From Phocoena phocoena (Eukaryota; Chordata; Mammalia; Artiodactyla; Phocoenidae): a stretch of 64,000 bases of DNA. A program made the position numbers and the translations under genes. Shown here piece by piece: positions 37,557 through 48,241 of the stretch (the stretch's first letter is position 1; the number at the start of each line of letters is the position of its first letter). Under the pieces are notes generated by a model, which saw only the letters and a program-made list of their open reading frames with translations, did not search any database and had not been told where the DNA came from. The stretch is from the NCBI RefSeq assembly GCF_963924675.1, contig NC_089239.1, forward strand, positions 32,759,818 through 32,823,817. The letters run 5' to 3'.

Positions 37557-38513
37557 AGGTAAAAATGCAACTGAAATGCAAAAAAATATTTGTGCAGTGC
37601 ATGGAGAAGGTGCTGTGACTGACTGAACATGTCAAAAGCGGTCCGCGAAGTTTCATGCTGGAGTTTGCTCGCTGGATGATGCTCCACAGCCCGGTAGACC
37701 AGTTGAAGTTGATAGCGATGAAACTGAGACATTAATTGAGAACAATCAACGTTATACCATGCGGGAGATAGCCGACATACTCAAAATATCCAAGTCAAGC
37801 GTTGAAAATCATTTGCACCAGCTTGGTTATGTTAACTGCTTTGATGTTTGGGCTCCACACAAGTTAAGCGAAAACAACCTTCTTGACCGTACTTCCACAA
37901 GCAATCCTCTACTTAAACTTAATGAAAACGTCCCGTTTTTAAAACAAATTGTGACGGGAGATGAAAAGTGGATACTGCACAATAATGTGGAACGGAAGAG
38001 ATCGTGGGGCAAGCGAAATGAACCACCACCAACCACACCAAAGGCTGGTCTTCATCCAAAGAAGGTGATGCTGTGTATATGGTGTGATTGGATCCTCTAT
38101 TATGAGCTCCTTCCGGAAAACCAAATGATTAATTCCAACAGATACTGCTCCCAATTGGACCAACTGAAAGCAGCACTCGACGAAAAACGTCCAGAAATAG
38201 TCAACAGAAAATGCATAATCTTGTATCAGGGTAACGCAAAACTGCATACTTCTTTGATGACCAGGCAAGAACGGTTAGTCTGGCTGAGAAGTTCTGATTC
38301 AACTGCCGTATTCACCAGACAGTGCACCTTCGGATTTCCATTTATTTTGGTCTTTACAAAATTCGCTTAATGGAAAAAAATTTCAATTCCCTGGAAGACT
38401 GTAAAAGGCACCTGGAATACTTTTTTGCTCAAAAAGATTTAAAAAGTTTGGGAAGATGGAATTGTGAAGTTGCCTGGAAAATGGCAGAAGGTACTGGAAC
38501 AAATGGGTGAATA
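37557..38513 (+). pseudogene. Mariner transposase pseudogene
   Basis: Decayed remains of a mariner transposase of roughly 345 residues, which cuts and joins DNA at its inverted repeats in the nucleus. The longest frame (37759-38370, 203 codons) carries the second helix-turn-helix part (REIADILKISKSSVENHL), the linker motif WAPHKL (usually WVPHEL), and 'VTGDEKWIL' with the first catalytic Asp at residue 68. The second catalytic Asp, normally in HQDNA, is Gly at residue 158 (YQGNA). A frameshift after about residue 170 moves the third-Asp region ('YSPDSAPSD', about 38320) out of frame. Upstream, a stop near 37621 separates the N-terminal part. The C-terminal region reads on at 38322-38510 in another frame. 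Confidence 0.93.
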
Positions 38514-38581
38514 CATTTTTCAACAAAGTTCTTGGTGAAAATGAAAAAATGTGTTTTATTTTTACTTAAAAACCAAAGGCA

Positions 38582-38783
38582 GGGCTTCCCTGGTGGCGCA
38601 GTGGTTGAGAGTCCGCCTGCCGATGCAGGGGACGCGGGATCGTGCCCCGGTCTGGGAAGATCCCACATGCCGCGGAGCGGCTGGGCCCGTGAGCCATGGC
38701 CGCTGAGCCTGCGCGTCCGGAGCCTGTGCTCCGCAACGGGTGAGGCCACAACGGTGAGAGGCCCGCGTACCGCAAACAAACAA
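38582..38783 (+). mobile_element. CHR-type SINE nested in the mariner, plus strand
   Basis: A full-length sense copy, 'gggcttccctggtggcgcag' to 'cgtaccgcaaacaaacaaa', inserted into the mariner 3' region. An exact 14-bp duplication of mariner sequence, aaaaaccaaaggca, flanks it (38568-38581 and 38784-38797). The open frames on both strands here (38429-38877) are SINE-derived. Confidence 0.96.
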
Positions 38784-38816
38784 AAAAACCAAAGGCAGTT
38801 TTTGGCCAACCCAATA

Positions 38817-39479
38817 AATGCCAGTAACAAATATCACTGAAACATGAAATACTAATTTTATAATGACAGGGTATCAATTATCTCTCTTCAATAAATAAAG
38901 AATATCAGTTTGCAGGAGTATGATATTCTAGTTAGTGTGATTAGCTGACTAGAGTGACAACCTACATGGGATTACAAACTACCTGGACTGGCCAGACCTC
39001 ACTGAAATAATTCAGAAGGACAGCCGAATGTTTAGATCTGGCCCTGCTTGCTTATCAATCACTTGCTGATACCACTGAGACACCCACATATTTCCAATGC
39101 AATCGTGATAAAACTACCCCCCAACCCCTCCTTAATTTTACAAATTCCTTTTAAAAATGAGTTTTTGGGGAAAAAAAATGAGTTTTTGTCTTAACTCTCA
39201 TTCAGTCTGCCAGTGGTTCTGGATTCCTCATTCTGCTGCCCCACCTGCAGGTGGGCATATTCTCTATACTTATTAAGCACTACCATCTACTGGCATCATT
39301 ATAACCAGGAGAGCAATGCCTTCAATCCACATGAAGTGCTTGGGAAAGAAGTAGGGCATTAACCTACTTTAGCCTCGATGTTGACTTCATTGCTTACAAA
39401 TACTTTCTGCTTATATAATCAATGTATCCCTTAGCATGTCCTCATGTACTGCAAGTGTATGTTGTTTCTGTAAATAGAA
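38817..39479. other. No gene recognised
   Basis: AT-rich, nothing assigned. Confidence 0.45.
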
Positions 39480-39565
39480 TACAAATCCACTGGAAATAAA
39501 AACCATCTTGTACCTTTTAAAATCCCTAATGTATACTAACACAGTGCCCTGCACATGGTAGATTA
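39480..39565 (+). mobile_element. L2 LINE 3' end fragment, plus strand
   Basis: 'aaccatcttgtacc', then 'acacagtgccctgcacatgg' and 'tag', follow the L2 3' end pattern. It is followed by an A run. Confidence 0.5.
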
Positions 39566-42500
39566 AAAAAAAAAAAAAAACTGATGGTGAAAAATAATTA
39601 CAATTAGATATTTACATGCCTGTCTTCTTCATTAGCTTAGGTAAGAATTGCACTGAATTAATTCTTATGCATCTTTAACTCCCTTCCCAGGTCTCGTAGT
39701 TAGTAAATAATACGTGTTTACTGAAATCAATTATACACCACATCTTAAGCATAAATACATAAATTTCTATGAAGTATAGCTACAGATGTGTATAAGTCTT
39801 ATAAACTTACAAATTTGGTTATTATATTCCTATTTTCAATTGTATTAGTTTTACCACTCTTGTTTCTTTCTAAATTACTTGAGAAAGGGTGAAAATCTTT
39901 AACTTCATTTGTAAGCCTTCATAGGACCTAAAGTACTACTACTAGTCTGAAGCGATAACTACTCAATATGTGTAACTGATCAGTCGGTTAACTGCCTGTC
40001 TCTATCAAATTTGGTCAAAGTGCATATGTTTCGCAAGAGTATGGTGCCTACCAACCAAGAAATTTGAGCTGTTTCCCAGAAGAATAACTCCTAAGACTAT
40101 GGATTTTTGATATATTTTTATGATGTTGAACATCTGTTTCATAACTTTAAGTTTCTGTGTTTACATGAATCCATAGAAGAAAATAGGAGATTTTTAAACT
40201 TAAAAGAAGTATTTCTCAGAAATAAATTAACAAACAAAAATAATCAGTTTGATTCAAATACAGTCATTATTACACATAAACGTATTTATAAAATTAATTA
40301 AATCTAATTATGCAATGTACTGTATCTTATATGTGCCATCCCAACATACGAGCTAAAAACACTAAGTAACAGTTCTTTTCCTTAAATATATAAAAGGAAT
40401 AAAGTAGTTTTTAAAGTTCTTTAATACTTCATAACATAGTTCATAAAAATCAAACTATTTTTAGGATGATGACCATATATTTTAATTCTCACTATAAATT
40501 CTGAAAGGCAGAAGTAAGCACTAATATATTTGAATCAAATCAATTCAGACAGACAAATACCATTTAAGCAGATAGTTTTTCCAAATACTATTTTATTCAG
40601 TCAATATAAATTACACTTATTGGAAAGTTCAGGACTAATTAATCTTTTTATAAGTTCTTGAAAGAAAGCTGAATCTATTGAGATTACTATATTTTAAACT
40701 CAAGAATATGTTTGTTTGTGGCCTAAAAATGTACTCCATTTTTACTTTACCTAACTATACGCTTCCCAGTTTAATAAGTACACTTTTTCAATACTTCTAA
40801 AACATTACTTCACTGGGAACATTTATTTTAAATATATAATCAGATTTTGGGACTTTAGTTTATTTGACATTTAAAAAAGTATTCTTCCTATGTTAATTGT
40901 TCTAAGATGAATTTATTCAGATATATTAATTTTTAAAATCACTTCTAAAATTATAAATGTACTATGTTTTCTAAGTATTTTAATATATACTCAATCAAAA
41001 CCATACCTTTATGTTTCTCCCTAAAAATCTCCATCTTTCTTTCTGTGCTTTACTGAATACCCTACAGCTTCCCAAAAGGGAAAATAAATAAATGCCCAAA
41101 TAATGAATAGTTTTCCAAGGCACATCTTGTCTTGATTTGGAATACTTTTAAAGAAGGCAAGAACAATCAGTTTCCACTATGTTTATCAAAACACTGGAAC
41201 TTTGAAGTACATTTTAAAATTTTAAATGTATAAATGATTGCATAGGCTTCCTGTTCAAATTGGTAAACTTCCTTTTACTACTTGAATGGTCTGTTTTGAC
41301 ACAGTCTCAAATGACTTAATTTAAAGGCAGGTTTATGATCAATAACGGTTAAGATTACAATGAGTGAAGGTTTACTGACTTCTTGCTTGTCACCCAGGGC
41401 TCTTGTAAGTGGTTTCTATCACATCTGTCTAGTACGAGTGTGTTTAACTCTTCTCTGCCAATGTCTAATTTTGCAGAAGAGATGCACACAAAATTGGGTG
41501 TGTATGAAATTTTGGTTAATTTTATTTTGTGTTCAGTAAGATGTGATTTATTCCCTTTACAAGGTTATTTAGACAAAGGGCAGTAAATTGAGGAAATCTC
41601 TCAGTTTATACACACCAAAATCCATATTTAAACAAATACAGCAATATTTTATGTTCCTCATAAAACCAACCTGGGATGTCCTGAATTCTTAAACCCTTAA
41701 ATTATAGGGAAATTGAAATTATAGTTTATAGTCCAGGAAAGCAGGAAAGTAAAACAAATAGAATCGACATTATCCCTAGATTTCCTCAAACCGCTCTCCT
41801 TGAAAATGCTTGGAACACAGCTCGCGTCTTGAGAAAATGGACGCTATGAGTTACAGAGCCTCTTTTCAGCCAACTGAGCTGACGAATGGATACATGACAT
41901 CATTTTCTATGGAAATAATAATCAAATTACTGAAGATAATTAAATGGGCGTGCCTGCTCATTTATTTATCTAGTGTATATATTAATATTTCCATAGGTAA
42001 TGAAACAACTATGAGTGTGACATAATAAGGATTATTTTTGTTTTCTTAAAGTAGGTTCATTCTCCTCCCGTTGTTAATTTTCAGGATTCTACTTTCTTAA
42101 TAATTCCTCTCGCAAAAAACGGCAAAAAAAATCTGTACTGATATCAGCCAAATAATTAACATCGTGTGTAAAATTAAATTCTACGTAAGTAAAATTAATT
42201 TTCTCTGTTTCTTTGTAATTTTTTTAGTGTGGCTACTAGAAAATTTTAAATGACATATATTAGCTCATATGTGTAGTTCATATTATGCTTCTAATGGACA
42301 CACTGCTCTGAAGCATTGTTTACAAAAGAGTAAGTGGCATTAGTAATGATAACAATGCTGAACGGAAAATCATAGAGGAGCAATACAAAAATTACACATA
42401 TCCAATAAAAAGACCTGTCAGCCTTTTAAGTTTCTTGTAAATGATAAGATCTCCTGAGATTCCTATTTCTTTTTCCCTGGAACCCAAGAGAGCCGCACTC

Positions 42501-44869
42501 ATTACATCTGTCATGTGCAGTGACAGGTATAGTATACAGCTGCAAAAGAATCTTCTTTTATATCTCTATTTCCATGTTCTCAGAATGAAGAATATTTTGC
42601 CTTTCATCTGGAAATTTGCCATTATTGAGCCTCAGGCCAAAAGCTTAATTTTATCTAACTTTTTAAAAGTTATCATGGATGGCAAAGGTACACTTGTTTC
42701 CTTTACCAAATATTCGGAATAAAATTATTTTATTAAAATTGAAAATTAAAATATAAAACATTCAATATGGATAATAAAGTTTGCACAGTAATAAGCATAA
42801 TATTGATATCAGAGATGTGATTTACAATCAACTTGGAAATATCTCAATTACTCAAAATACAGAGAAAAAACATGCTGTGAATTTGCATTAGAAATCTTAA
42901 AAAGCTAATCAGGCACTCATATTTACTTAAGGTGAGGGAGAAATATCACCCTTTGACATAATTCTTTGTTTTTGTACTTCTGTCCATGACTTAGTAGTTT
43001 CTGTGAGAAGCCAGGCCTAGAAACTGGCTTCAGGGTGAGCACTTGTGGAAGTAATTCTGCCCCCCTTACCTCTCTGAAGCATGTCTAAGTGAAGTCTAGA
43101 AATCCTACTTCTTTTCTTGCATAATGAGAAGCTCCTAATAAAAAGTATTGGCTTAAGAAACCCAAAGTTTTTTTTTTCTTATCTTAATATGATAGCTACA
43201 AAAGGTTGTTTAGAGTTCTACAAGTTATTCAATTCTTATTGGGATTACAGAATTTACCAGAGAGAATGGACAAAGGTTCAGAAATATCAGTAGTATTTAT
43301 CTTATAGTGTTTGGGGTAGCACATATAGGCAAAGAGGCAGATATTCATCAGAGGGCTTAAGAATTGCTATGGGTTATGGGATTAGCTACATGCACATTCC
43401 TATACAGGCATTCATATAACCTGCCTTTTGAATGTTTATTATGTGCTTTCCCTGGGAAACATGAAGGCAAGAATCTAATAGTCATACTTTCTATTTCTAG
43501 AAGCATGGCAGCTAACATACATTAAAAGACATTCCCAAATAAAATGATTAAATGATGGATAAAATGAAGCCAAAAAAACCCCTTTGTAAACACATACCTT
43601 TGCCAACAAAATATAAATAAACCGTAAGGACTAAAGCAAAGAGAAAATAATACAGCCCTGGGAGGTAAGAGAGCACCAAGGCTGATATTCACCCTGAGGG
43701 TTTCTGTTCTTTCAATAAGAATGAACTTTATGTTCACACTTTTTTTTCCCCCTATTTTATCATAATGACTGTAGAATATATTTAAAAATCAAAATGTCAT
43801 TCTTAAAATAGCATTTTTCAGTAGGAGCCTCGATATCAAACAGTTTCCACCACTATAATAAGCAGCCAGATGAAGAGTTTCTCTAAATAATTCTTTTGCG
43901 TTTACACAAACTTAAACATACCTTGTAGCCTTAATATAGCAAGTTTTCAATTCTGGTTCCATGAGGATAATATCTCAGCCTTCAGACATATAATTTGAAA
44001 TCAGCTGAGTCTCAGATGATACGGGGTCCTTTGTGTCAATCAATCCTAGACAGATGATGATACAAACATATGTAAACATGACATATGGACTCTTGAATTC
44101 ATAGGTGTGAGCAGGATTAAGGATGTAAGGGAGGTTATGACATGCAGAATCTGGTAACAACAAGAAGCTGTTCCCACCTCTAGTGTTAAGGTGGTAAATA
44201 TGGAAATAACGTAGTTGTACACACAGAAAAGGGGCCACTGGGTGGAACCTTAATCTTGGTGTGATGCTACCACCAGATCCAAGGTCGTGGAGAAGGGAGG
44301 GAGCAGGAAACATAGCCCTGACCTCTTCCACCTCCAGGCTTCCAATTTCTTGCTATAAACTCCATTAACTGGACCACCCTGTAGACAGCCAATAAACTTT
44401 CTCAAGCTTTACGGATCTTTTTATTAGCAGAAGGTGAGTGAACTATGAAAATGCATGATGTGTTTTGATCCTTTAATAACGCAAATGGAAATATTATGAA
44501 CACTATTTATGTTATTAGGTTCAAAACAGACAAGATAATGTAAGACTAGAGACCACGTCTTCTCCTATTTAGTCAATTACAGACTCATCTGCTGGCCCGC
44601 AGTCATCAAAAACACTGAGGATCAAGGACAGAAACAAATCGGTTCTTCTTTGTAAACACTGTACTTCACTGAAAGAAGCAATGACTCTTCTTTTATGTAA
44701 AATCCAAATCATAAAACTCGAAGGCCAAGACAACAAATGCCCTAAGCCAAACAGAACAATGCATTATTTTAGTGTCTACGATTATTTATTAGATAAGGAG
44801 TTTGTGGTGTTCCATCAGTAAAAATTTATGCTGGAATGTATTAAAAATTTACAAGGCACAGTAGGTATA
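39566..44869. other. 5.3 kb of AT-rich DNA, no gene or repeat recognised
   Basis: This is the longest stretch without an assignable element. The frames (for example 42441-42722 with 93 codons and 43975-44331 with 118 codons on the minus strand) have no domain I know and no supporting context. 43970-44410 is less AT-rich than its surroundings and may be an old repeat, but I cannot name it. Confidence 0.45.
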
Positions 44870-44980
44870 ATGAGGTTATAAAAATGAGTAAAATGTGGTC
44901 CCTTTTCCCAAGGATTTTATTCGAGACTGACTAATACACATTCAATAATGTAAGACACAATGTAAATGCTGAAAGAGACA
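44870..44980 (-). mobile_element. Weak L2-like fragment
   Basis: 'gtggtcccttttcccaagga' and 'taagacacaatgtaaatgct' recall reverse-complement L2. Similarity is low. Confidence 0.3.
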
Positions 44981-44982
44981 TA

Positions 44983-45314
44983 CAGTCTCCCTCAGTACCT
45001 GCAGGGATTGGCTCCTGCACCCCTGTGGATACCAAAATCCTTGCATGCTCGGGTTCCCTATACCAAACGGCACAGTCTTTGCATACAACCTATGCGCATC
45101 ATTCCCTATACTTCAAATCATCTGTAGGTTACTTCTAATACCTAATACCAGGTACATTCTATATAAAATATTGTAAATGTGATATAAACGCTATGTAAAC
45201 ATTTGCCAGTGCACGTAAATTCAAGTTTTGCTTTATGAAACTCTCTGGAAATTTTTTGATCTGCCCTTGGTTGAACCTGTGAGCGCAGAACTCAAGGACG
45301 TGGAGGGCCGACTG
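44983..45314. mobile_element. Tigger/MER2-like MITE with TA duplications
   Basis: The left end is 'cagtctccctcagtacctgc' and the right end is 'ggacgtggagggccgactg' (its complement starts CAGTCGGCCCTCC). A TA lies directly on each side (44981-44982 and 45315-45316). Internal phrases such as 'ggataccaaaatccttgcat' are typical of this pogo-derived MITE group. There is no open frame of its own. Confidence 0.8.
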
Positions 45315-45316
45315 TA

Positions 45317-45824
45317 ACCACACTGTTGGTAGAAGCACACAGGAGGTACTGCGTTTTGAATGGAAATATCCAGAGAGGCCTCTTCTTTGGTGCTCGTGGG
45401 AACTTCAAGCCCTCCCCTTGACCTCCATCTCCTGACACCCCAGAATCCCAAGGGAGTCTTTTTCCCCGTGCCCCTAAGTCGTTTTCAAACCAGCTTGGAA
45501 AGCCTGCCTTGCTCTCCCCCAAATGCCTCATTGTGTGAGTAAGAGCACTTTTTATATCCTCTCGGTGTGTGTGTGACATCACCAGTCTGGACGTTTGAAC
45601 CTAATTTTGGAATGGAACCAGTTTATTTCATCAGGGTGGCCTGATCACATAGGATAAATAAGAAATTTCAAATGTACTAGGCAATGGCAGATTCTTTTCT
45701 AAACTGTTTGTGACAATCTGTAATCCAGTCAGCACATGACAAGAATGGTCATTTCCTTATATATTTTCCAGTGCTTGATACTTTGAAGCTTAACTTATGT
45801 GGCTAAACAATTGTATCTCGAGTT
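45317..45824. other. No gene recognised
   Basis: Frames at 45233-45451, 45292-45582 and 45360-45542 overlap the MITE end and its flank on both strands and have no domain. No repeat is identified. Confidence 0.4.
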
Positions 45825-46460
45825 TTTATTTTTTATTGCCATGATTATTAATGAGGTTGAAACAAACTTTTTGTAGGTTTCTTCACCAAAGGATAGCACC
45901 AGTAGTTTTTATTCTCTGAAATATCTGTTAATGTGTTTACTTTCTTCTTCTTGGAAACTGTTATTGACTTGTAGTTTTTAATATGTAACAAATATCATCT
46001 CACAGTACTTTTGGCACCCTTATGGTGTCATTTTCTCCTACTTAGCATTGTGTACTTTTAATCAATTTATAGTATCTTTTGATGAACAGAATTTCTAATG
46101 TTTGATGTGGTAATATATATTAATCACTTATTTACATCCAGTTTATAAACTTGTTTAATATCTCCTATTATCTTTTCAAAAACTTTAACACTCAATATCT
46201 ACATTTAAGTGTCTAATACACCATACACTGACGTGTGCATGATGTGATGAGGTAAGAATTGATTAACTTTAGCTTTCTTTCCTCATAGATGACAAATTTT
46301 CCTAAAAACATTCATTTCCTAGTCCATCCTTTCCCCATTCACATGCAATGCCATCTCTCCCATATAACAAGTGTCTTATGTATATGTGGAGTTATTTCTA
46401 GAGTTTAAATGGTATTCATTAGTTGATCTGTATATTTACTTTGTTTAAAAATATGCTTAA
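45825..46460 (-). mobile_element. Ancient L1 ORF2 fragment, minus strand
   Basis: The plus strand follows the reverse complement of L1 ORF2 in order: 'ttgacttgtagtttttaata', 'gatgaacagaatttctaatg', 'tttaagtgtctaatacacca', 'ctagtccatcctttccccat' and 'tatgtggagttatttctaga'. No frame survives. A (TTG)n run lies just downstream at 46550-46564. Confidence 0.6.
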
Positions 46461-46980
46461 TTACTACACATTTTAAAAATAACTTTATATCTGCTCTATA
46501 TCTGTAGAATTTCCACTACATCATTCTTGGTCTTAAAAGTGGGTTTTGCTGTTGTTGTTGTTGTTATTGAACCTTTGTTTTTCCTATAAAACATTAAAAG
46601 ATATTTCTCCAGGTCTTAAAAAGATAAATCTTTATCAATTAATTTAATTGCTAAAGTCAAGTTTAATAGAATTTAAATATTTAGAATATAGATTACATAT
46701 ACATTTTTTGAAAATCTATCTAAGTCTTGAGATATAAATATACATGCTATTATGTCATATTTTTCATAAAGACTGGTTTATATATTATATTACATCTTTT
46801 TATACTATACAAAGAGTATCTTAAAAATACAGTTGACTTGCATATAACAATCCTAAATACAGCTATATTGCTAAACTATTTCATTTCAAGCATGTTTGAT
46901 AGATTGATTTCTGTATATAGAAAACCGTGTCATCAGCTCTCAAACAATAAAATGTATTTTGGAATATTTTTTAAATATTC

Positions 46981-47068
46981 AGGGAATTCCCTCGCAATCC
47001 AGTGTTTAGGACTTCATGCTCTCACTGCCAGGGGTCAGGCTACGGGACACAGCCAAAAAAAAAAAAAT
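46981..47068 (+). mobile_element. Short tRNA-derived SINE of the cetartiodactyl type, plus strand
   Basis: 'agggaattccctcgcaatcc', then 'agtgtttaggacttcatgct', and an A run (47055-47067) match a short cetartiodactyl SINE (usual start ggaattccctggcggtccagtggttaggac). The middle part appears deleted. Confidence 0.7.
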
Positions 47069-47119
47069 CCATCAGCCTTACATAATTGTGTATTATCATA
47101 TGTAATATTTGTGTTGTGT

Positions 47120-47700
47120 ATTACCATATGTACTTGTTGAACATTATTATTGTTTTCAAGTGTCAATGTTCATTTGGATTTATCTACATATTTACTACTT
47201 TATTTGCTCTCCATTCTATTTCACTTCTCAAACTTTCCATCTAGGACAAGTTTCCCTTCCGCATTATATCCTTTAGAATTTCCTTCATTCATAAAACCTC
47301 TCTGCTTTGTCTAAAAATTATTTTATCTCACACTATTTATTGCATTTTTCATGCTCATTGAAATCTGGTATAAAAGACGTTTTCATGACATACATTAAAG
47401 GTTCTCTTTTACCGTACCTGGCTTTTATTGTTTCTACTTTAAATTGTTAGTCTAATTGCCAGTCTTTGAAGGTAAAGTGTCCTTTTTTCTACTCGTTTTT
47501 AACATCTTATTTCCATCTTTTAAGTTTTCTAGGTTTATTATGATATACTTAGCTTTAAATTTACTTGTATGATTCTTTTGTGATGTGTTCTACTTCCTTA
47601 GTCTGAGGATTGGTGCCTATTACTAATTCAAAATATTTTCAGGTCTATCTCTTCAAATAATGGCTTTGCCTTATTCCCTATATTATTTTTTGTGGAACTG
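47120..47700 (-). mobile_element. Ancient L1 3' region, minus strand
   Basis: A T-rich plus strand with phrases such as 'cctctctgctttgtctaaaa', 'ggtttattatgatatactta' and 'tatctcttcaaataatggct', which parallel the reverse complement of a long L1M/HAL1-like region. It is of the same kind as 6560-7560. Confidence 0.5.
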
Positions 47701-47736
47701 TGAATAAATGCCTTTTGCATTTTATTTTTACAGGGT

Positions 47737-48010
47737 ATGCAAGAAATCAGCAAACTGCGGCCTGCTTTTGTGTGGCTCACTAGACAAGGAAGCTTTTTCA
47801 AAGGGGGAAGAAAGGAAGAGGGTGAGGGGAGAAGGAGTGGGGGAGGAGGGAGGGGACAGAAAGAAGGGAAAAAAGAGGAAAGGAGGGAAGGAGGGAGGAA
47901 GGAAAGAGAAGTAAGAGGTAGAGGAGAAAAGGAGGAAAAAAGACAATATCTGGCCCACAGATCCTGAAATATGTACCATTTGACTACAGAAAATGTTTGC
48001 CAACTTGTAA
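47737..48010. mobile_element. hAT-like MITE carrying a long purine tract
   Basis: The two ends, 'atcagcaaactgcggcctgc' at about 47742 and 'gaaaatgtttgccaac' ending at about 48004, are those of the same hAT-type MITE as at 61758 (typical start ggtcggcaaact). Between them, at about 47800-47943, lies about 140 bases of almost pure A and G in place of most of the usual MITE interior. The charged frames across it (47708-47914, 47737-47967; Arg, Lys, Glu and Gly only) and the proline/serine frames opposite come from this tract. Confidence 0.7.
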
Positions 48011-48241
48011 TCTGTGCTGATACAGGCATACCTTTGGAGGTACTGTGGTTCGGTTCCAGACCACCTCAATAAAGCAAATACCTAGTAGAGTGAGTCACAC
48101 AAAGTTTTTGGTTTTCCAGTGCATATAAGTTATGTTTACACTATACTGTAGTCTATTAAGTGTGCAATAGCATGTGTAAAAAACAATGAACTTACCTTAA
48201 TTTAAAAATACTTTATTGCTAACAATCACGTGCACCCTCAG

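Larger units (their letters stand above)
37323..38814 (+). mobile_element. Mariner DNA transposon, both ends present, inactive
   Basis: A Tc1/mariner element with terminal inverted repeats: ttgggttggccaaaa at 37323-37337 and its complement ending at 38814. TA duplications are at 37321-37322 and 38815-38816. Without the SINE nested at 38582-38783 and its extra duplication copy it is about 1.28 kb, a normal mariner length. The ends match the mariner family known from cattle and other cetartiodactyls. The transposase gene inside is broken, so the copy cannot move by itself. Confidence 0.95.

Noticed and set aside
37759..38370. 203-codon frame as a host gene (SETMAR-like domesticated transposase)
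   Set aside because: It lies between intact mariner inverted repeats with TA duplications, has lost a catalytic Asp, is frameshifted, and no SET-domain exon is seen.
47708..47967. Highly charged frames rich in Arg, Lys, Glu and Gly
   Set aside because: They are produced by a purine tract, and the opposite strand gives an equally long Pro/Ser/Phe/Leu frame.
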